A stretch of DNA of 64,000 nucleotides from an uncultured Clostridia bacterium (GTDB lineage Bacteria > Bacillota > Clostridia > Christensenellales > Borkfalkiaceae): the NCBI GenBank assembly GCA_947624445.1, contig CANQKF010000005.1, forward strand, positions 31,138 through 95,137. The letters run 5' to 3'. The notes beneath the pieces were generated by a model. That model saw only the letters and a list, made by a program, of their open reading frames with translations, ran no database searches and was not told the DNA's origin. This document shows positions 27,719 through 36,247 of the stretch, piece by piece. Made by a program: the position numbers and the translations under genes. Each line of letters opens with the position of its first letter. Position 1 is the first letter of the stretch.

Positions 27719-28843
27719 ATGGCACATTCTACGGTCGGCGTTATCTTTTCCAATGTACACGACGAAAATATCCCCGAACTCTCCCGTCATCGCACGATGG
27801 CGTCGGTCCCGTTCGGCGGAAGATACCGTCTCATCGACTTCGCCCTCTCGAATATGGTGAATTCGGGCATCACGACGGTCGGCATCGTCACGAAGAACAA
27901 CTATCAATCGCTCATCGACCACCTCGGCAGCGGCAAGGAGTGGGATCTCGCGCGAAAAGACGGCGGCATCATCCTGCTTCCGCCCTATTCCGACGAGACC
28001 GATAAACCCTACACGACCCGCCTCGAGGCGCTCATGAGCATCACGGGCTTTTTGACGCACCGCAAGGAGGACTATGTGGTCATCTCCGACTGCGACGGCA
28101 TCTCCCACATGGATATCGCCGATATCGTCCGCTTCCACGAGGAAAAGGGGGCGGATATCACGATGGTCTATCACGACGAGAGCGAGCCCTGCGAATCCAA
28201 CTACTTCATCACGCTCGATCCCGATCCCGCGACGGGGCGGGTGAAGGGGATCAAGATCAACCCGCGCGACCTCGCCGAGGGCGAAAACTATCATCTCTAT
28301 GTCAACGTGATGGTGATGAGCCGCGAGTTCCTCGTCGGCACCATCCAGGACGCCGTCACGCGCGGCTTCTCGAGCTTCGGCAGGGATATCCTTGCGAAGA
28401 ATGTGGAGACGCTCAAGATCTACGGCTACGGCTTCCGCGGCTACTATGCGGGCGTCAACTCCATGCAGGATTACTACACCCACAGCATGGAGCTCCTCCG
28501 CCGCGAAGTCCGCGACGAGCTCTTTGGCGGCCGCGATATCTACACGAAGGTCCGCGACAGCGCACCCTCGAAGTATCTCGGCGGCGCCGTCGTGCGCAAT
28601 TCGCTCATCTCCGACGGCTGCGTGATCGAAGGAACGGTCGAGAATTGCATCCTGTTCCGCGGCGTCAAGGTCGGAAAGGGGAGCGTGATCCGGAATTCCA
28701 TCGTCATGCAGGACTCCGTGATCGGCGAAAACGTCTCGCTCGACTGCGTTGTGACCGATAAGAACGTCGTCGTGCGCGACAGAAGGACGCTTTCGGGCTG
28801 CGCGGAGCTGCCGTACTTCATCTCCAAGGGCAGAATGCTGTAA
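27719..28843 (+). CDS. glgD: Glucose-1-phosphate adenylyltransferase regulatory subunit GlgD
   Basis: RTMASVPFGGRYRLIDFALSNMVNSGITTVGIVTK; lacks the GGQGSRL pyrophosphorylase motif; follows glgC. Confidence 0.95.
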   Translation: MAHSTVGVIFSNVHDENIPELSRHRTMASVPFGGRYRLIDFALSNMVNSGITTVGIVTKNNYQSLIDHLGSGKEWDLARKDGGIILLPPYSDETDKPYTTRLEALMSITGFLTHRKEDYVVISDCDGISHMDIADIVRFHEEKGADITMVYHDESEPCESNYFITLDPDPATGRVKGIKINPRDLAEGENYHLYVNVMVMSREFLVGTIQDAVTRGFSSFGRDILAKNVETLKIYGYGFRGYYAGVNSMQDYYTHSMELLRREVRDELFGGRDIYTKVRDSAPSKYLGGAVVRNSLISDGCVIEGTVENCILFRGVKVGKGSVIRNSIVMQDSVIGENVSLDCVVTDKNVVVRDRRTLSGCAELPYFISKGRML

Positions 28844-28884
28844 TCAAACAGTTGTAAGCGAACAAAAAAAGAGGGGGAATTATT

Positions 28885-30408
28885 ATGAAAGCCACAGGAA
28901 AGCGCGCGAAGCAGACGCCGATCGAGGTCACGGAGACCGCACCCGCCGAAGTCGTGCGGGAGGAGCCGCCCGTCACCGTCGAGGCAAAGAAGAAGATCCT
29001 CTTCGTCGCGAGCGAAGCGGCGCCGTTCATCGCAACGGGGGGACTTGCCGAGGTCATCGGCTCGCTCTCCAAGGCGATCGCCGCCGACGGGCAATACGAC
29101 GTCCGCGTGATCATTCCGCTCTATCAGGATATCAAGAAGGAGTACCGCAAGGATTTCCGCTTTATCGGGAACATCTTCGTGCCGCTCTCGTGGCGCAACC
29201 AATACTGCGGCATCTTCGAATACGAGGCAAACCATGTGAAGTTCTATTTCGTGGACAACGAATACTACTTCAAGCGCCCCGGGTGCTACGGCTACTACGA
29301 CGACGGCGAACGCTTCGCCTTCTTCTGCCGCAGCGTCATGGAGATCCTCGGCTTCCTCAATTTCTACCCCGATATCCTGCACTGCCACGATTGGCAGGCG
29401 GCGCTCGCGGCGCTCTACCTCAAGACGATCTACTGCTTCCGCCCGGAATATCAGTTCATCCGCGCGGTATTCACAATCCACAACATCGAATATCAGGGGA
29501 AATACTCCCTCGATATCCTCGAAGATCTCTTCGGGATCTCCTACCGCTATAAGAATCTCGTCGAATACGACCGCTGCGTCAACCTCATGAAGGGGGCGAT
29601 CGAGTGTTGCGAACGCTTCACGACGGTCTCGCCGACCTACGCGGGGGAGATCAAGGATCCCTACTATGCGCACGGGCTCGATCAGATCGTGCGCCGCAAC
29701 GAGTTCAAGCTCTGTGGGATCCTCAACGGCATCGATCCCGAGTACTACGACCCCGCGACGGATAAGGCGCTCTTCGCGAATTACGACGCCGAACATCCCG
29801 AAAACAAGGCGGTCTGCAAGGAGGAGCTCCAGAAGATGCTGGGGCTGCCCGTCCGCCCGGATACGCCCGTCATCGCCATGATCTCCCGCCTCGTCAGCCA
29901 CAAGGGGCTCGACCTCGTGAAGGAAGTCATCGAGCAGGTGCTCCGCCAGGATGTGCAGTTCGTGCTGCTCGGCACGGGCGATTCGCAATACGAGAACTAC
30001 TTCTCGGCGCTTGCGCGCAACTACCCGGGGAAGGTAGTCTCCGTGATCTCCTTCAACTCCGATCTCTCGCGCAAGATCTATTCGGGCGCGGATCTCTTCC
30101 TCATGCCCTCCAAGAGCGAGCCGTGCGGGCTCTCGCAGATGATCGCGAGCCGCTACGGGACCGTCGCGATCGTGCGCGAAACGGGGGGCCTGAAAGACAG
30201 CATCACGCCCTACGGCGCAGGCGGGAACGGATTCACGTTCAGCAACTACGACGCCTACGATATGCTCTACGTCATCAACGAGGCGCTCGGGGTCTACCGC
30301 ATGAAGGACGAGTGGGCGAAATTGGTCCGCAAGGCCATGGAGACGGATTTCTCGTGGTCGACCTCCGCCAAGTACTACGAAGGACTGTACCTCGGCATGC
30401 TCAAATAA
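28885..30408 (+). CDS. glgA: Glycogen synthase
   Basis: ILFVASEAAPFIATGGLAEVIGSL; CHDWQAALAALYLK; PSKSEPCGLSQMIASRYG. Confidence 0.96.
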   Translation: MKATGKRAKQTPIEVTETAPAEVVREEPPVTVEAKKKILFVASEAAPFIATGGLAEVIGSLSKAIAADGQYDVRVIIPLYQDIKKEYRKDFRFIGNIFVPLSWRNQYCGIFEYEANHVKFYFVDNEYYFKRPGCYGYYDDGERFAFFCRSVMEILGFLNFYPDILHCHDWQAALAALYLKTIYCFRPEYQFIRAVFTIHNIEYQGKYSLDILEDLFGISYRYKNLVEYDRCVNLMKGAIECCERFTTVSPTYAGEIKDPYYAHGLDQIVRRNEFKLCGILNGIDPEYYDPATDKALFANYDAEHPENKAVCKEELQKMLGLPVRPDTPVIAMISRLVSHKGLDLVKEVIEQVLRQDVQFVLLGTGDSQYENYFSALARNYPGKVVSVISFNSDLSRKIYSGADLFLMPSKSEPCGLSQMIASRYGTVAIVRETGGLKDSITPYGAGGNGFTFSNYDAYDMLYVINEALGVYRMKDEWAKLVRKAMETDFSWSTSAKYYEGLYLGMLK

Positions 30409-30418
30409 ATACGACGAA

Positions 30419-30449
30419 CGCACGGCGGACCTCCCAAAACCGCCGTGCG
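30419..30449 (+). other. Intercistronic hairpin between glgA and glgP (no T-tract)
   Basis: CGCACGGCGG-ACCTCCCAAAA-CCGCCGTGCG, 10-bp stem. Confidence 0.7.
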
Positions 30450-30477
30450 GAATAATGAATAGAGGACAAATTCAGGT

Positions 30478-32904
30478 ATGGAGAAACTCAACGCACAGGA
30501 AGCGCAACAGCTCATCGCGGGAAAACTTTCCCGCTATTTCGGGGTCTCGCCCGCCGAGGCCTCCCGCGAGCAGATCTATCGGGCGGTCGTTTTAAGCGTT
30601 CGCGACATCATGCTCGAGAAGCGGCAACAATTCCATATAAAGGTCAAAAAGGCGCGGGCAAAGCGCGTTTACTACCTCTGCATGGAATTTTTGATGGGGC
30701 GCTCGCTCAAAAACAGCGTCTACAATCTCGGCATTGGCGCGGCGCTCGAAGAGGCGCTCCGTCCCTATAAGCTCACGCTCGAAGATCTCTATGAAGAGGA
30801 GCCCGACGCGGGGCTCGGAAACGGGGGGCTCGGGCGCCTTGCGGCTTGCTTCCTCGATGGACTCGCAACGCAGAACTACCCCGCCATGGGTTTTTCCATT
30901 TGCTATCAATACGGGCTCTTCAAGCAGAAGATCGTCGACGGCTGGCAGATCGAACTGCCCGACGTCTGGCTCCCGGGCGGCGAGGCGTGGCTCACGCAGC
31001 GCACGGATAAGACGTTCATCGTCCGCTTCGACGGCGAGCTCGAGGAGCGCTGGACGGATCACGGCATGGAGACGGTGTATCACAACGCGAAGGAAGTCGA
31101 GGCGGTCGCCTATGATATGATGGTCTCGGGCGCCGATTCGCAGGCGGTCAGCGTGTTGCGCCTCTGGCGGTCGCGCGCCGTGCAGGAATTCGACATGCAG
31201 GCCTTCTCGCAGGGCAACTACGAGGCGGTCATGCGCGACGACAGCGACGCCCAGCTCATCTCGAAGGTACTCTATCCCTCGGATAACCACAACGAGGGCA
31301 AGTCGCTCCGCCTGAAACAGCAATACTTTTTGGTCTCGGCGTCGCTGCAATGCATCGTCTCCGACCACAAGCGCCGCTACGGTTCTCTGGCGCTCCTCCC
31401 GCAGATGGCGGCGATCCACATCAACGATACCCATCCCGCGCTTGCGATCCCCGAGCTCATGCGCATCCTCGTCGACGAGAACTACTTCGACTGGGAGACC
31501 GCATGGAACATCACGACGGCGACATGCGCCTACACCAACCATACCGTCCTCGCCGAGGCGCTCGAAACGTGGGCGGAGGACCTCGTTTCCCGCAGACTTC
31601 CGCGCATCTACGCAATTTTGAAGGAGATCAACCGCAGATTTTGCGACGACCTCTGGCACCGCTTCCCCGGGGATTGGAACAAGATCTCGCGCATGGCGAT
31701 CCTCGCGCACAACACGGTGCGCATGGCGAATCTCTGCGTCGTGGGGTCGAGCTCGGTCAACGGTGTCTCCGCGCTGCACAGCGCGATCATCAAGGAGAGC
31801 ATTTTCCGCGATTTCTACGACTATTCGCCCGAAAAGTTCACGAATGTGACGAACGGCATCGCGCACAGGCGCTGGCTCAACCAATCCAACCCCGAACTCT
31901 GCGCGCTCATCGACGACTGCATCGGCTCTGGCTACGCCAAGGACGCCGCAAAGCTCGAGGGGCTCCGCAAGTTCGCGGACGACGAGGGGGTACTTCGCCG
32001 CCTCGCCGAGATCAAGCGGATCAAGAAGCGGCAGTTTGCGGACTATGCCAAGAAGCAGCAGGGGATCGTCATCGACCCCGATACCGTGTTCGACGTGCAG
32101 GCAAAGCGCATGCACGAATACAAGCGGCAACTTCTGAACGTGCTGCACATCATCGGCGAATACAACGCGCTGCGCGAAAATCCCGCGCTCGACGTGCTGC
32201 CCAAGACCTACATCTTCGGCGCCAAGGCCGCGGCGGGCTATGATATGGCGAAACAGATCATGAAGCTCATCTGCTTCCTCGCCGAAGATATCCGCAAGGA
32301 TCCGCGGATCTCCGCAAAGCTCAACGTCGTCTACATGGAGAACTACAACGTGACGATGTCCGAAAAGCTGATGCCTGCCTCCGAGATCTCCGAGCAGATC
32401 TCGCTCGCGGGGAAAGAGGCGAGCGGCACGGGGAACATGAAGTTCATGATCAACGGCGCGCTCACCGTCGGCACGCTCGACGGCGCGAACGTCGAGATGG
32501 CGGAGAAAGTGGGGGAGGAGAACATCTTCATCTTCGGGCTCAAGGCGGACGAGGTGAAGGAGATCTGGAACCGCGGCTACAATTCGACGGAGTACTACAA
32601 CCAGAACCCGACGCTCCGCAAGATCGTGGAATCGCTCATCGTCGGCTTCAACGGCTGTTCGTTCGGCGAGATCGCGAACTATCTTCTGCGCTACGGCAGA
32701 GTCGCCGATCCCTACATGTGCCTTGCGGACTTCGAATCCTACACGCAGACGCACAACCGCGTCTCCGCGCTCTACCGCGACGATCCCATGGCATGGAACA
32801 AAAAATCGCTGCTCAACATCGCCGCGGCGGGATATTTCTCCGCCGACAGGAGCATCCGCGACTATGCAAACAATATCTGGCGCTTAAAACCCATCAACGG
32901 ATGA
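30478..32904 (+). CDS. glgP: Glycogen/starch phosphorylase
   Basis: YYLCMEFLMGRSLKN, GLGNGGLGRLAACFLDGLAT, EASGTGNMKFMINGALTVGTLDGANVEM. Confidence 0.97.
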   Translation: MEKLNAQEAQQLIAGKLSRYFGVSPAEASREQIYRAVVLSVRDIMLEKRQQFHIKVKKARAKRVYYLCMEFLMGRSLKNSVYNLGIGAALEEALRPYKLTLEDLYEEEPDAGLGNGGLGRLAACFLDGLATQNYPAMGFSICYQYGLFKQKIVDGWQIELPDVWLPGGEAWLTQRTDKTFIVRFDGELEERWTDHGMETVYHNAKEVEAVAYDMMVSGADSQAVSVLRLWRSRAVQEFDMQAFSQGNYEAVMRDDSDAQLISKVLYPSDNHNEGKSLRLKQQYFLVSASLQCIVSDHKRRYGSLALLPQMAAIHINDTHPALAIPELMRILVDENYFDWETAWNITTATCAYTNHTVLAEALETWAEDLVSRRLPRIYAILKEINRRFCDDLWHRFPGDWNKISRMAILAHNTVRMANLCVVGSSSVNGVSALHSAIIKESIFRDFYDYSPEKFTNVTNGIAHRRWLNQSNPELCALIDDCIGSGYAKDAAKLEGLRKFADDEGVLRRLAEIKRIKKRQFADYAKKQQGIVIDPDTVFDVQAKRMHEYKRQLLNVLHIIGEYNALRENPALDVLPKTYIFGAKAAAGYDMAKQIMKLICFLAEDIRKDPRISAKLNVVYMENYNVTMSEKLMPASEISEQISLAGKEASGTGNMKFMINGALTVGTLDGANVEMAEKVGEENIFIFGLKADEVKEIWNRGYNSTEYYNQNPTLRKIVESLIVGFNGCSFGEIANYLLRYGRVADPYMCLADFESYTQTHNRVSALYRDDPMAWNKKSLLNIAAAGYFSADRSIRDYANNIWRLKPING

Positions 32905-32910
32905 CACACC

Positions 32911-34788
32911 ATGACGAGCTATTTTGATCCGCTCGACGAATCCTGCCGTTCCCCAATCGGGGCAGTGAAGTGCGGGTGCGAAGTACTATTCCACACATAC
33001 TATCGTGAAGGCGGAGAAGCTGGCTTCTCCGCCGACGTTTGCTATCTGCATTTCTTCCGCGACGACGGATTTTCGCAGTCGGTGCCCATGCGGCGCACCC
33101 GCGACGGCTTTTTCGCCTCGCTGAAATTCCACGAAGTCGGGTTGTACTTCTACTATTTTTCCTTTGGGGAGCGCGTGCTCGGGCGGGGCCCGATGCGCCG
33201 CGGCGTGCTCACGGGGGGAGATCCCGAATGCTGGCAGATCACCGTCTATGCGGAAACCTATGAGACGCCCGCATGGTTCAAGGGGGGCGTGATGTACCAG
33301 ATCTTCCCCGACCGCTTTGCGATCGGCGGCAAGCGGCGGGAGGTCAAGCCCTACCAGATCTTGCGCGACGATTGGGGCGGCATGCCGTCCTTCCGCCCGA
33401 ACGCCTTCGGAAAGGTGCTCAACAACGACTTTTTCGGGGGAAATCTCGCTGGGATCGCCGAAAAACTCGATTATCTCGCCGCGCTGCATGTGAAAACCAT
33501 CTACCTGAATCCCATCTTCGAGGCGTATTCCAATCACCGCTACGACACGGGCGACTACATGAAGATCGACGGGCTGCTCGGCACGCGCGAGGACTTCGAA
33601 GCGCTCGCCGCCGCGGCGAAACGGCGGGGGATCCGCATCCTTTTAGACGGCGTATTCAACCACACGGGCGACGACAGCCGCTACTTCAACAAATACGGGC
33701 GCTACGATTCCCTCGGCGCCTATCAGTCGCACGATTCGCCCTATGCCGCGTGGTATCGCTTCCGCCAATTCCCCGATCTCTATGAGAGCTGGTGGGGCAT
33801 CGAGACGCTCCCCGCGGTCAACGAACAATCCGAATCCTATCGCGAATTCATCACGGGAAGCGACGGCGTCGTGCAGACCTGGATGGCGCGCGGCGCGGCG
33901 GGCTACCGCCTCGACGTTGCCGACGAGCTCCCCGATTCCTTCATCCGCAAGGTGCGTGCCGCCGTCAAGCGCGCCGATCCCGAGGGGCTGCTCATCGGCG
34001 AGGTCTGGGAGGACGCGAGCAACAAAATTTCCTACGGCGAGCGCAGGACGTACCTGCTCGGCGACGAGCTCGACAGCGTGATGAACTATCCGCTCAAGAA
34101 CGGGATCATCAACTTCATGCTCACGGGCAACACGGCGGAGCTGCGCGAGACGATTTTCATGCTGCTCGACAACTACCCCAAGGAGACCCGCGATTGCCTC
34201 ATGAATCTCCTCGGCACGCACGATACGCCGCGCATTCTGACCGTCCTCTCGGGGCGGCGCTGCGCGGATAAGGAGGAAATGGCGCGCCTTGTGCTCACGC
34301 CCGAAGAGCGCGAGACCGCGTGCAAGCGCCTGCACATGGCCGCCGTCTTGCAATTCACGATCTTCGGCGTGCCCTGCATCTATTACGGCGACGAAGTCGG
34401 CATGGAAGGCTATTCCGATCCGTTCTGCCGCGGTTGCTTCCCGTGGGAAGAAGCCGAAGTCTCCGAGCTCGCAAAATTCTATGCGCGGCTGGGCGGGATC
34501 CGCACCGAGATCGCGCCCGACGTGTTCTCCGACGGCGATTACCGCGAACTCTATGCGGACAGCGGCTGCCTCGTGTTTGCGCGCAAAAAAGGAAAGCGCG
34601 CCGTCATCGTCTATTGCAACCGATCCTCCGCGCAGTACCGCCTGCGCTTCCGCGGAAGGTTATACGATCTGCTCAACGAATGCGCCGTGGAAGATCCGCT
34701 CCCGATCCTGGGCGAGAGCTACGGGATCCTACTGTGCGAGGAAGATACTATGTCAGACATAGATACTATGCGTGACATAGTACATTGA
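32911..34788 (+). CDS. GH13 alpha-glycosidase (neopullulanase/maltogenic amylase-like)
   Basis: GGVMYQIFPDRFAIGG, HVKTIYLNPIFEAYSNHRYDTGDY, GIRILLDGVFNHTG, GYRLDVADELP, LIGEVWED, LLGTHDTPR. Confidence 0.93.
   Translation: MTSYFDPLDESCRSPIGAVKCGCEVLFHTYYREGGEAGFSADVCYLHFFRDDGFSQSVPMRRTRDGFFASLKFHEVGLYFYYFSFGERVLGRGPMRRGVLTGGDPECWQITVYAETYETPAWFKGGVMYQIFPDRFAIGGKRREVKPYQILRDDWGGMPSFRPNAFGKVLNNDFFGGNLAGIAEKLDYLAALHVKTIYLNPIFEAYSNHRYDTGDYMKIDGLLGTREDFEALAAAAKRRGIRILLDGVFNHTGDDSRYFNKYGRYDSLGAYQSHDSPYAAWYRFRQFPDLYESWWGIETLPAVNEQSESYREFITGSDGVVQTWMARGAAGYRLDVADELPDSFIRKVRAAVKRADPEGLLIGEVWEDASNKISYGERRTYLLGDELDSVMNYPLKNGIINFMLTGNTAELRETIFMLLDNYPKETRDCLMNLLGTHDTPRILTVLSGRRCADKEEMARLVLTPEERETACKRLHMAAVLQFTIFGVPCIYYGDEVGMEGYSDPFCRGCFPWEEAEVSELAKFYARLGGIRTEIAPDVFSDGDYRELYADSGCLVFARKKGKRAVIVYCNRSSAQYRLRFRGRLYDLLNECAVEDPLPILGESYGILLCEEDTMSDIDTMRDIVH
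32983..33004. repeat. Degenerate palindromic element in GH13 coding sequence (copy D)
   Basis: GTACTATTCCACACATACTATC. Confidence 0.5.
33010..33033. repeat. Perfect inverted repeat inside GH13 coding sequence
   Basis: GGCGGAGAAGC-TG-GCTTCTCCGCC (11-bp arms). Confidence 0.9.
34744..34783. repeat. Compound (double) palindromic element at GH13 3' end (copy E)
   Basis: GATACTATGTCAGACATAGATACTATGCGTGACATAGTAC; encodes the C-terminal DTMSDIDTMRDIV. Confidence 0.7.
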
Positions 34789-35020
34789 CGGCATTTTGGG
34801 GCGCGATTTGCGGACGCGGAGAATTTTTTCCCGCGAGAAAGCGGTCGGAATTCCCGTCGGACGCGCGGCGCAAGCGGCGGCGCGGGATCCCAAAAACCGC
34901 AAAAATCGCAGCGGCGCAAGGCATGGAGTAGCGGTAAAATGTAAGCCGTGCGATTTTACGGAAAATGCGCAAAATCGGCGATTTTGCAGGAAATTACCCC
35001 TATTTTTGGCTGATTTTTGC

Positions 35021-35060
35021 CTTAACTATTCGTAAAAGCGGCGTTTTGCGAATAGTTAAG
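35021..35060. repeat. dif-like inverted repeat upstream of XerS-like recombinase gene
   Basis: CTTAACTATTCGTAAAA-GCGGCG-TTTTGCGAATAGTTAAG, 17-bp arms with one mismatch, 6-bp spacer. Confidence 0.9.
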
Positions 35061-35083
35061 TGGATGTCTGCGGCCGTGTTTTC

Positions 35084-35114
35084 GCCCCTCTCCCTGCGGG
35101 GGCTTTTTCTTTTT
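35084..35114 (+). terminator. Rho-independent terminator
   Basis: GCCCC-TCTCCCTGCG-GGGGC-TTTTTCTTTTTT. Confidence 0.75.
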
Positions 35115-35131
35115 TCCGAAAAAAGCGCATT

Positions 35132-35147
35132 TTAACTATTCGCAAAA
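35132..35147 (+). repeat. Third copy of the TTAACTATTCGCAAAA arm, abutting -35 of the recombinase promoter
   Basis: TTAACTATTCGCAAAA identical to the right arm (reverse complement) of 35021-35060. Confidence 0.85.
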
Positions 35148-35176
35148 TTGACAACCCGCTCGCGCTGTGCTATAAT
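35148..35176 (+). promoter_or_regulatory. promoter of XerS-like gene (TTGACA-17-TATAAT), ATG 9 nt after -10
   Basis: TTGACA 35148-35153, TATAAT 35171-35176, ATG 35186. Confidence 0.85.
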
Positions 35177-35185
35177 GGTCTCGCC

Positions 35186-36247
35186 ATGAAACCCAACGGA
35201 AATTACTATCAGGATCGCAATCTGAAAAATCTCGATAAGATCGACGAACTCCTCGAAGAGCTCCCTTCCTTCTGCGAGGATTTTTTCCGCGGCGTCGAGA
35301 CGCGCACGAGCACGCTCACCCGCCTCAACTACTGCTACGATCTGCGCATCTTCTTCGATTTTCTCGCGCGGAAGAAATTCCGCGGGAAGTCTGCGAAGGA
35401 GATCACCCTCGAGGACCTCGAGCAGATCACGGATACCGATATCGAGATCTTCCTCTCCTATCTCTCCCACTACCGTTTCGGGGAACGCGCCCTCTCCTGC
35501 GACGAGCGCGCCAAGGCGCGCAAGCTCTCCACCGTGCGCTCCCTCTTCAAGTACTTTTTCAACAAGGGGCTCCTCTCGGTCAACAATACGGCGAAGGTCG
35601 CGACTCCCAAACTGCACGAAAAGGAGATCATCCGCCTCGAGGGCGAGGAGATCTCCACCCTCCTCGATACCGCGGAGTTCGGCGACGGGCTCACCGCGCA
35701 CATGTCGGGCTACCACGAAAAGACGAAAGTCCGCGATTGCGCCATCCTCACCCTCTTTCTCGGCACGGGCATCCGTATCTCCGAGCTCGTCGGGCTCAAC
35801 AACGACAGCTTCGATTTCGCCAATCACTCCTTTCTCGTCACGCGCAAGGGCGGAAATCAGGCGATTTTGTATTATTCGGACGAAGTTGCGGACGCGATCA
35901 TCGCCTATATGAACCAAAAGGACGCCGATCCGCGCATCCCAAAGGAAAAGAGCGCCCCCCTCTTTCTCTCCATGCAATATAAGCGGATCACCGTGCGCGC
36001 CGTGGAGAATCTCGTCAAGAAATATGCCTCCATCGCGACGCCGCTCAAGAAGATCACGCCCCACAAACTGCGTTCGACCTACGGCACCGCGCTCTACCGC
36101 GAGACGGGCGATATCTACATCGTGGCGGACGTGCTCGGGCACAGGGACGTCAACACGACCCGCAAGCACTATGCCGCGATCACCGAGGACAACCGCCGCT
36201 CGGTCGCGGGGAAAGTCAAACTGCACCCCACGGAGGAAGGAGAATGA
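35186..36247 (+). CDS. Tyrosine recombinase, XerS/XerC-D-like
   Basis: GTGIRISELVGLNNDSF, TPHKLRSTYGTALYR, VLGHRDVNTTRKHY (R..HKLR..H/Y signature); N-terminal layout resembles XerS. Confidence 0.9.
   Translation: MKPNGNYYQDRNLKNLDKIDELLEELPSFCEDFFRGVETRTSTLTRLNYCYDLRIFFDFLARKKFRGKSAKEITLEDLEQITDTDIEIFLSYLSHYRFGERALSCDERAKARKLSTVRSLFKYFFNKGLLSVNNTAKVATPKLHEKEIIRLEGEEISTLLDTAEFGDGLTAHMSGYHEKTKVRDCAILTLFLGTGIRISELVGLNNDSFDFANHSFLVTRKGGNQAILYYSDEVADAIIAYMNQKDADPRIPKEKSAPLFLSMQYKRITVRAVENLVKKYASIATPLKKITPHKLRSTYGTALYRETGDIYIVADVLGHRDVNTTRKHYAAITEDNRRSVAGKVKLHPTEEGE

Noticed and set aside
32911-34788. Glycogen-linked GH13 gene as part of a novel polysaccharide system
   Set aside because: The gene order glgB-C-D-A-P plus an amylase is a known glycogen metabolism arrangement; only its embedded repeats are unusual.
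35186-36247. Tyrosine recombinase as integrase of a mobile element
   Set aside because: No element-like cargo, and it is flanked by housekeeping genes (glycogen operon, hflX, lexA); the Xer-like role is more plausible.
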